The notes under the pieces are model-generated. The model saw only the letters and a program-made list of their open reading frames with translations, was not told where the DNA came from and ran no database searches. This document shows positions 26,723 through 34,100 of a stretch of 64,000 nucleotides of DNA, piece after piece. Location: NCBI RefSeq assembly GCF_017306545.1, contig NZ_JAFKID010000014.1, forward strand, positions 62,001 to 126,000. Direction: 5' to 3'. Each line of letters opens with the position of its first letter. The stretch's first letter is position 1. This DNA comes from Mesorhizobium sp. Its GTDB lineage: Bacteria > Pseudomonadota > Alphaproteobacteria > Rhizobiales > Rhizobiaceae. The position numbers and the translations under genes are program-made.

Positions 26723-26783
26723 GTCGTTGTCGATCGCCCCTTCCTGATCGGCCGCGATTGCTCGCTATAATGGCGGCGGCTGA

Positions 26784-26815
26784 ACCGGGAAAGCCGTTCC
26801 TGCGGCCTTCCCGGT
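26784..26815 (-). terminator. Hairpin between proximal sbp and cysT (attenuator-like)
   Basis: ACCGGGAAAGCCG pairs with CGGCCTTCCCGGT (12 of 13) around a 6-base loop, 7 bases after the sbp stop on the minus strand. No strong T-run follows. As it stands inside one operon it probably stabilises the sbp message or reduces read-through to the permeases. Confidence 0.5.
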
Positions 26816-26822
26816 GCCTCGT

Positions 26823-27866
26823 TTACTGTGCCGGCTTGTAGACCTGGTCGAAGATGCCGCCATCGGCGAAGTGATAGGGCTGCGCCTTCTTCCAGCCGCC
26901 GAACTGCGGGTCGTCGATGGTGACGAGCTTCAAGTCTTTCTGCCAGGCGAGGTCGGCTTTATCGACCAGATCGGGCTCGCTCGGCCGGTAGTGGTTTTTC
27001 GCGATGATCGCCTGAGCTTCCTTGGAATAGAGATATTTCAGGTATTCTTCCGCCACCTTGCGCGTGCCTTTGGCGTCGACGTTGCCGTCGACGACCGCCA
27101 CCGGCGGCTCGGCCAGAATGGACGACGATGGATAGACGATGTCGAAATTGTCGGCGCCGAATTCGTCGAGCGCCAGGAAAGCCTCGTTCTCCCAGGCAAG
27201 CAGCACGTCGCCGAGCCCTTTCTGCGCGAAGGTCACGGTCGAGCCGCGTGCGCCGGTGTCGAGCACCGGAACATGGGCGTAGAGGTCGGCGATGAACTGT
27301 TTGGTCTTGGCTTCGTCGTTGCCGTCCTTGGCGTTGGCGTAGGCCCAGGCGGCGAGGTAATTCCAGCGCGCGCCGCCGGAGGTCTTGGGGTTGGGGGTGA
27401 TGACCTGCACGCCCTTTTTCAGCAGGTCGTCCCAGTCCTTGATGCCCTTGGGATTGCCCTTGCGGACTAGGAAAATGATGGTCGAGGTGTAGGGGGCGGA
27501 GTTGTTCTCGAATTTCGTGCGCCAGTCCGGTGGGATCTTCTTGGTCTTGCTGGCGATGGCGTCGATGTCGCTTTCGAGGGCCAGCGTCACCACGTCGGCG
27601 TCGAGGCCGTCGATGACGGCGCGCGCCTGGGCGCCGGAACCGCCGTGCGATTGCTGGATGGTGACGGTTTCGCCCGTCTCATCCTTCCAGTGCCTGGCGA
27701 ACAGCGCGTCATAGGCTTTGTACAGCTCTCGTGTCGGGTCGTAGGAAACGTTGAGGATGGTGGTGTCGGCGAACGCGAAACCGAGCGTGCCGAACTGGAC
27801 GGAACCGGCGACGATTGCGCCGAGTAGAGACTTCACAAGCAGGTTGTTGAAATGAGGATGGGTCAT
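26823..27866 (-). CDS. Sulfate-binding protein, proximal copy
   Basis: This 347-aa periplasmic sulfate-binding protein is the first gene of the importer operon. The signal peptide is long (~33 residues, ending in GFAFA). Pocket motifs are present: [42 protein letters not shown] and [17 protein letters not shown] at 27866 has GGAGG upstream; an ATG 21 bases earlier is less likely. It could be named sbp or cysP; the gene symbol is left open because two homologues are present. Confidence 0.92.
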   Translation of the reverse strand: MTHPHFNNLLVKSLLGAIVAGSVQFGTLGFAFADTTILNVSYDPTRELYKAYDALFARHWKDETGETVTIQQSHGGSGAQARAVIDGLDADVVTLALESDIDAIASKTKKIPPDWRTKFENNSAPYTSTIIFLVRKGNPKGIKDWDDLLKKGVQVITPNPKTSGGARWNYLAAWAYANAKDGNDEAKTKQFIADLYAHVPVLDTGARGSTVTFAQKGLGDVLLAWENEAFLALDEFGADNFDIVYPSSSILAEPPVAVVDGNVDAKGTRKVAEEYLKYLYSKEAQAIIAKNHYRPSEPDLVDKADLAWQKDLKLVTIDDPQFGGWKKAQPYHFADGGIFDQVYKPAQ

Positions 27867-27893
27867 TTCAGCCTCCGTTGAACACATTTATAC

Positions 27894-27910
27894 TCTATCG
27901 AATTGATAGA
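27894..27910. promoter_or_regulatory. Inverted repeat upstream of the sulfate importer operon
   Basis: TCTATC/GATAGA separated by GAATT lies about 30 bases upstream of the sbp start, in an AT-rich patch that likely overlaps the promoter. Its size and composition suit a small dimeric repressor. The linked Rrf2 protein is a candidate binder, but no second copy was found upstream of the rrf2 gene. Confidence 0.35.
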
Positions 27911-28078
27911 ATTTGGATGCACTCAATGTTGCCTTTTTCGATCCACCGCAGAAAATTTCAGGTCGTCCGGCTCTTTCCTTGAAAAAAATTTCGCTTGCGC
28001 ATGCCACCCCGGCCGTCGCCCTGGACTTCAACTAGGGAACCCGGCCCATCCGGCAATAGATGACGGCGAGAACCGCCC

Positions 28079-28142
28079 CTAGATCGTTTTAGCCGCATTT
28101 GTGCGACGCCAGACGATCCCGTCTGGCTGCAAAATGCTCTAG
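28079..28142. repeat. Palindromic intergenic element overlapping the dipeptidase stop
   Basis: A central hairpin CCAGACG-ATCC-CGTCTGG is flanked by imperfectly complementary outer arms (CTAGATCGTTTTAGC and GCAAAATGCTCTAG). The combination CTAGAGCATTTTGC plus an inner hairpin is like the palindromic intergenic elements common in Mesorhizobium and relatives. The right end supplies the TAG stop of the dipeptidase gene, so insertion may have reset the C-terminus. Confidence 0.5.
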
Positions 28143-28864
28143 CGGTCCGATATCGGGAAATCGAAGCGCTTCTTTGGAAAGGGCTCGTCGCGCAAGGTGA
28201 AGTGCCACCACTCGCGCGCATAGTTGCGGAAGCCGGCTTGCCGCATCGCCGTCAGCAGCCGGTCGCGGTTGGCGGTTGCCTCGGCACCGACCGCTTGGCT
28301 GGCTGTCTCGCTGGACGGATCGAAGCAGTCGAAGCCGGTGCCGAAATCGAGCATGCCGGGAACCGCCGCGCCGCAGCGGGGCGCCTCGCCGGCGGTGCCG
28401 GACAGCGAGACGATGGCGAGATCGACGGTCGAGCCGTGCGAGTGGCTCGATTCCGTGCCGACATAGCCTTCCATGACCAGGGCGTCCCGGCGCACCTTCG
28501 GATACCAGCGCGGGTCAGGGGCGCCGCCGTGCAGGGCCCACGCCACCATGTCGGATACGGCGCGGGCCGGCCGGTAGCAATCGAAGACGACAAGCTCCAG
28601 CCCGTCTCCCGCAAGGCTTTTCTGGACGCGGGACAACGCTTCGGCGGCCGCCCGCGTAAGGATGCAGGCGGGCGCTTCGTAGCCCTTGACCGGTCGGCCG
28701 AGAAAATTGTCCGACCCGGCATAGCGCATGTCCTGGCCGATCGTGTCGTCGACTTCGGCCAGCCGGACGAGGCCTCGCGGCAGGCTTTCGGCCCGGACCT
28801 GCGGTGCAAGGCAGATCGCGCTCGCAAAAAAGAGAAGTGCAGGCAGGGCCTTCATTCCGGCCAT
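28139..28864 (-). CDS. D-alanyl-D-alanine dipeptidase, VanX/DdpX family
   Basis: This 241-aa exported zinc peptidase should cleave D-Ala-D-Ala or similar muropeptide fragments. The family zinc motif SxHxxGxxxD is seen as S139-H141-G144-D148, and E218-W-W-H221 supplies the catalytic Glu and third ligand. The N-terminus is a signal peptide (ALPALLFFASAICLAPQVRA). The ATG at 28864 shares a base with the pbpC stop (TAATG); an ATG at 28855 would skip three residues and is also possible. Coupling with PBP1C suggests a role in peptidoglycan turnover, not vancomycin resistance. Confidence 0.87.
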   Translation of the reverse strand: MAGMKALPALLFFASAICLAPQVRAESLPRGLVRLAEVDDTIGQDMRYAGSDNFLGRPVKGYEAPACILTRAAAEALSRVQKSLAGDGLELVVFDCYRPARAVSDMVAWALHGGAPDPRWYPKVRRDALVMEGYVGTESSHSHGSTVDLAIVSLSGTAGEAPRCGAAVPGMLDFGTGFDCFDPSSETASQAVGAEATANRDRLLTAMRQAGFRNYAREWWHFTLRDEPFPKKRFDFPISDR

Positions 28865-30954
28865 TATTCCACGAAGACCTTGACGCTGGCGGCGCGGCCG
28901 GCGGCGTCGATGACGGTCAGCGTCGAATAGCCGGCGCCGTCGGGCAGCCAGGTGGCGGTGCGGGTGCGGTCCACACCGGCGAGCGGCTTGCCGTTGGCAA
29001 GCCACCGGAACGGCGCGCGGCCGCCTTGCAGTTTCAGCACCAGCGGTGTCGCCTGTGCTGTGGCGGGCGCAAGGTCGACGCGCGCGCCGTCCGGCGGGAA
29101 GACGATGCGCGGTGCCGGTTCCGCCGGCCCGGCCAACTGGCGATTTTCCGCGGCGGGACCGAAGCGGGCCAGCGTTACCGGCAGGTCGTCGCGCCTCGGG
29201 ATGAAGACGCCGGCCGGGCGGGGCGGCAGCGGCACGGCGGGCAGGCCGGCGCGGACGAAGCCGTCGAACAGGATGGGGGCCGCCGAAACATAGCCTGAAA
29301 GGCCTGGCACGGCGCTGGCGTCGGCGCGGCCGACCCACACGCCCAGCACGTAGCGGCCGTCGAAGCCGATCGACCAGGCGTCGCGATAGCCGTAGGAGGT
29401 GCCGGTCTTATAGGCGATGCCACGCGGCATGGCGCCCTGCGGCGGCTTCATGCCGCCGAGAATGTCGGCGATCTGCCAATTGGCCGGGCCGTCGAGGATG
29501 GTGGCGGCGGTGTCGCTGACGGACGCGGCCTCGGTGCCGTCGCGCAGCGTGTGCACCTTGCCGCCGTTCGCCAGCCCCGTATAGAGCTGCACCAGATCGC
29601 GCAGGCTGACGCCGACGCCGCCGAGGCCGATGGCGAGGCCGGGCGCCTCGTTGACCGGCAGGACGGGGCTGACGCCGGCCTGGCGGAAGCGCGCGAGAAG
29701 CCGCGCCGGCCCGACGGCGTCGAGCACGCGGATGGCCGGCACGTTGAGCGACAGTTGCAGAGCTTGACGAATTGTCACATCGCCCTGGTAGCCCATGTCG
29801 AAGTTCTTCGGCCGGTAGCCGTCGAAATCGGCGGGACTGTCCTCGATCATCGTCTCCTGCGCCACCATGCCCTGTTCGAAGGCGAGGCCGTAAATGAACG
29901 GCTTGAGCGTCGAGCCGGGCGAGCGCAGGACCCGCGTCATGTCGATCCAGCCGGCGCGGCTGGCGTTGAAGAAATCCGCCGAGCCGACTTCTCCCAGAAT
30001 ATCGCCGGTGCGGGAATCGGCCATCACCATGGCAACCGACAGTTTCGGGCCAAGCTTGCGGGCGGCCTCGCGGGCGACTGTCTCCAGGCCTTCCTGCACG
30101 CTCTTCCTGATCGTTAGCCTGAGCGGCCTGCCGGGTTCGGCCGTTTTCAACGCGAGATGGGCGGCGTGGGCGGCGAAGGCGGGCAGGGCGCGGCGCAGGT
30201 CCGGCACCGGATCGATCGCCGCGCGCGCGGCCTCGCGCTCGGAAAGACGCCCGCTCGACACCATGCGTTGCAGCACGCGGTCGCGCGCGGCCTGGGCAAT
30301 CGCCGCGTTGCGGTCCGGCCGGCGCTTCTCGGGAAGTTGCGGCAGGGCGACCAGAAGCGCGGATTGCGAGACGCTGAGGCGGCCGGGTTCCTTGCCGAAA
30401 TAGGCGAGCGAAGCGGCCCGCACGCCTTCGAGATTGCCGCCGTAGGGTGCGAGCGTCAGGTAACGCTCGAGGATTTCGCGCTTGGTCAGCCGCCGCTCGA
30501 TTTGCAGCGCGCGCAAGACCTGACGGGCCTTGGCCCAGAGCGACCGGCTTTCGCGTGGCTCGATCAGGCGGGCAAGCTGCATCGACAGCGTCGAGCCGCC
30601 GGAAACGATGCGCCCGTTGGAGACGAATTGCAGGGCGGCGCGGCCGATGGCCAGGAGGTCGATGCCCGGATGGTCCCAGAAGCGCTTGTCCTCATAGGCG
30701 ACCAGCATGTCGACGAAGTTCCTGTCCACCCTGTCGATGCTGGTGGGCAGGCGCCAGTAGCCGTCCGGCGTGGCGAAGGCGCGCAGAAGCTGGCCGTCGC
30801 GGTCGAGCACTTCGGCCGAGACCGCCTGCTGGCTGTCGAGCGGCGGGGGATAGGCGCGGTCGAGCTGCCATAGGGCAACGGCTGAGACAGCGAGCAGGGC
30901 AGCGACCGCGCCAGCGCTCCAGACGACGCGGCGAAGGATTTTTCTGGAAAGCAT
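28864..30954 (-). CDS. pbpC: Penicillin-binding protein 1C
   Basis: This 696-aa bifunctional peptidoglycan synthase is anchored by an N-terminal segment (about 8-30). The glycosyltransferase-51 motifs EDKRFWDHPG (88-97) and GGSTLSMQL are intact. The transpeptidase has S348-T-L-K351, SLN (402-404) and KTGTS (516-520). The C-terminal ~90 residues form the BiPBP_C domain specific to PBP1C (PRIVFPPDGARVDL). ATG at 30954 is the family start; the longer frame runs into the upstream repeat. It lies downstream of the alpha-2-macroglobulin gene, a known pairing. Confidence 0.95.
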   Translation of the reverse strand: MLSRKILRRVVWSAGAVAALLAVSAVALWQLDRAYPPPLDSQQAVSAEVLDRDGQLLRAFATPDGYWRLPTSIDRVDRNFVDMLVAYEDKRFWDHPGIDLLAIGRAALQFVSNGRIVSGGSTLSMQLARLIEPRESRSLWAKARQVLRALQIERRLTKREILERYLTLAPYGGNLEGVRAASLAYFGKEPGRLSVSQSALLVALPQLPEKRRPDRNAAIAQAARDRVLQRMVSSGRLSEREAARAAIDPVPDLRRALPAFAAHAAHLALKTAEPGRPLRLTIRKSVQEGLETVAREAARKLGPKLSVAMVMADSRTGDILGEVGSADFFNASRAGWIDMTRVLRSPGSTLKPFIYGLAFEQGMVAQETMIEDSPADFDGYRPKNFDMGYQGDVTIRQALQLSLNVPAIRVLDAVGPARLLARFRQAGVSPVLPVNEAPGLAIGLGGVGVSLRDLVQLYTGLANGGKVHTLRDGTEAASVSDTAATILDGPANWQIADILGGMKPPQGAMPRGIAYKTGTSYGYRDAWSIGFDGRYVLGVWVGRADASAVPGLSGYVSAAPILFDGFVRAGLPAVPLPPRPAGVFIPRRDDLPVTLARFGPAAENRQLAGPAEPAPRIVFPPDGARVDLAPATAQATPLVLKLQGGRAPFRWLANGKPLAGVDRTRTATWLPDGAGYSTLTVIDAAGRAASVKVFVE

Positions 30955-30960
30955 GGCGCT

Positions 30961-31071
30961 GCCCCTCACCCTTACCCTCTCCCCGTAAACGGGGAGAGGG
31001 GGGCGCCAGAGTTGCAATCTCTCTCCTCTCCCCGTTTACGGGGAGAGGATGCCGGCAGGCAGGTGAGGGGC
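30961..31071. repeat. Paired palindromic repeat (two CTCTCCCCGT palindromes inside an outer inverted repeat)
   Basis: Two near-perfect palindromes, CCCTCTCCCCGT-AA-ACGGGGAGAGGG (30975-31000) and CCTCTCCCCGT-TT-ACGGGGAGAGG (31025-31048), lie in opposite orientation inside an outer pair GCCCCTCAC/GTGAGGGGC (30961-30969, 31063-31071). The layout recalls bacterial REP/BIME elements. It fills most of the 157-base gap between the alpha-2-macroglobulin stop and the pbpC start. Confidence 0.8.
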
Positions 31072-31111
31072 GGCGCGGCTTTGGCCATCGGCTTCTACAG
31101 ATGAAGGCCCC

Positions 31112-34100
31112 CTACGGCGCCTTCACCTCCATCATGCCGGTGGCGGTGCGGGCCGAGTATTGCGGCCGGTACATGTCCTCGACGCTGGCGGCCGGATGCG
31201 CATAGACGCCGGGCGTCACCGCGCGCACGACATAGGCGAGCGTGATGTCGCGGCTGTCCTGGTCCGGATTGAAGGCCGCGACGAAACGGTCGTCGCGGAA
31301 TTCCAGGTGCGCGGCGTCGGTCTGCGCCAGCCACGAGAAGTTCGCGAGCTGGGCGCTGGAGACGAGGCCCGGATTGTCGATCTCGAAGCCGCCGGGCAAC
31401 AGGTCCGTCACCAGCACGCGCTGCTGCCAGTCCTTGTTCTCATGGATCTTCAGGACGACGACGAAACGCTCGTTCTGCTCGACCTCGGTGACGTTGGCTT
31501 CCGAGCCGTCGAGCCGGTAGTAGGTGCGCTCGATGCCGTAGCCGTCGCCGCCGGCGGGCAGCGGCTGGGCCGGCGCGGCAACCGTCGTCACCACCGCCTG
31601 CAAGGCGTCCTTGCCGCTGTTGGCGACCGTGAGCGGGGCTGCCAGCAGGTCGTCGCCGCTGACCGAGGCGGACCAGGCGCCGCTGTGCGCCTCGCCGTTG
31701 ACGGAAAGCCGGATCGAATCGTTGCCCTCCTTCAGCGCGCGGGCGGCCAGCAGCATCCAGGCTTCGTCCTGCGTGCTGGTCCAGGCTTTCAGGGCGCGCT
31801 CCTTCTCGACCATCTTGACCAGTTCCGGCACGACGGACGGCACGGGCTTGGACTCGGCGGCGAGCGCCAGCATGGCGGCGCCGTCGCGCAGCTTCGAGCC
31901 GTAGTCGGAGCGATACCAGTCGTAGTCGGGAATGGACCTGGCGAGCTGGAGGGCGGCCTGGAAGGTCGTCTCCGAGCGCTGGGCGTCGCCGTAGAGGGCA
32001 AGAGCCGCGCCAAGCTGCGCCACCGCCATCGGGCTGGAGAAGGCCTCCAACTGCGTGTCGGCATAGTAGCGCAGGTCGCCGGCGGAAGCCTTCTTGTTGC
32101 GCGCCAGCACGTAGAGCGCATAGGCGATCTCGCTGCCGCGATCCTGCACGTTCTGGTCGTAGCCGACGCCGCTTTGCAGATTGTCCAGCGCCTGGCTGAT
32201 CGCCAGGGCCGGCACGTCGTACTTCGCTTCCCGCGCGCGGGTGAGGAAGTCGGTGACGTAGGCGTCGAGCCACAGGTCGCCCGAACCGGGCGCCCACAGG
32301 CCGAAGCTGCCGGCCGAGGCCTGGTAGCTCAGCACGCGGTAGATCGCCTGCTGGATGCGGCCGTGCAGTTCGGGGTCGTCGGCGATGCCGTAGCTCTTGG
32401 ACAGTTCGCCGAAATAGAGCAGCGGCAGCGCGCGGCTGGTCGTCTGCTCGGCGCAACCATAGGGGTAGTGGTCGAGCGAAAGCAGCAGCGAGGGCACGTC
32501 GAAGGCGGCGGCCTGCGAAACGCCGACGCTCACCGAGGCGCCTTCGAGCAGGCTGGAAGCTAGAAGCTCGCGATCCACGCGCAACGAATTGCCGCCTTTC
32601 AGGTCCACCACCAGCCGGTTGGTGACAGGCAGTTGCGAAGGCCGGATGGGTAGAGCGAGCGTCTGCTCGATATCCGGTCCGCCCTCGTGCGAGAGTTTTA
32701 CGGTGATCGAAGACTCCCCGGCCGCGACCGCCACCAGCGGCACCGAGAAGGTCTGGCGCTTGCCGGAGGCGAGCGTCAGCTTCTGCGGCACGCCGTCGGT
32801 GCCGACGGAAAGGCCGCCGGTGGATTCGATCGCCACGGCGTAGTCGCCGTCGGGCCCGTCGGTGTTGGCGACGTCGAGGCGCATGGTGGCCGAATCGCCG
32901 GGCGCCAGGAAACGCGGCAGGCCGGCGGTGAACACCACCGGGTCGCGCACGATGACGTCCGTCTCGGCGTGGCCGACCGCGTCCTTCGTCCAGGCGACTG
33001 CCATGACACGCACGGTGCCGTTGAACTGCGGCAGGTCGAAATCGACCGTCGCCTTGCCGTCGGCGTCGAGCTGGACGATGCCGGAGAAGAAGGCGACCAG
33101 CTTTTCGGTCGGCGGGCTGCCCTGGCTTTGCATGGCGGCGCCGTCGCCGCCGGTGCGCAGCTTGCCGGTGGTGCCGAGGGAGCCGTCGATCAGGCGGCCG
33201 TAGAGGTCGCGCAGCTCCAGCCCCATCATGCGCTGGCCGAAATACCAGCCGTCCGGATCGGGCGCCTTGTAGTTGGTGAGGTTGAGGATGCCGACATCGA
33301 CGGCGGCGACCGTGACATAGGCTTCGGTGCCGGCGGGTACGCCGGCAACCGCCACCGGAACGGAGAGCGTGCGGCGCGGCTCCGTCTTTGCCGGCGGCGT
33401 CAGCGCGACGGCGAGCTTCCTCGATCCTGGATCGACGGCCAGCCATTTCACGCCGATGGCGCGGGCGGGCATGCGCGTTTCCTGGCCGTCGCCCGGCCGG
33501 AACAGGGTGGCGGTGACATAGGCGCCGGCGCCCCAGTCCTCGCCGACCGGAATGTCGACCGTGCCGCCCTCGGCGGGGACGGACGCCGTCACGGTCTTGA
33601 GCAGCTTGTCGGCGCCGACAGTGACCAGAAGTTCGCCCGCGTAATGCGGCGAGACTTTCAGCCGGGCCACTTCACCGACGGCGTATTTGTCCTTGTCGAG
33701 TGCGATTTCCAGCGCGTCCGGCGTCTCGGTCGAGGAGACATCGACATACCAGCCGCCGTCGAATTCATAGCTGGTGGCCGGCCCTTCGGGATCGGCCGTT
33801 TCGACCTGCAAGCGGTAGCGGCCCCAATCGATGGGGACCGAAACCGACGCTTCACCGTCCTCGGCAATGTCGAGCGTGCCGTTGGCGACCGATTTGGTGA
33901 ACTCGACCGGCTCGTAGTTCCACGAACTGCCGTTGCGGTACCACTGGTAGTTCCGCTCGATCTTCACCAGCGACCACAGCGCGCCTTTCAGCGCCGCGCG
34001 CTTGCCGTCCGGATCGACGGCGATGACGGAGAACTTGGCGGTGCCGCCTTGCGGCACCTCGTCGTTGGCGAAATCGGGGCGGACGCCGATCATCCGGCCC

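Noticed and set aside
28139-28864. Vancomycin-resistance vanX gene
   Set aside because: No vanH/vanA-type genes are present and the protein has a signal peptide; it fits housekeeping DdpX-like peptidoglycan turnover in a Gram-negative.
30961-31071. Start of a CRISPR array
   Set aside because: The two repeats are inverted palindromes in a unique nested layout, not regularly spaced direct repeats, and no cas genes are present.
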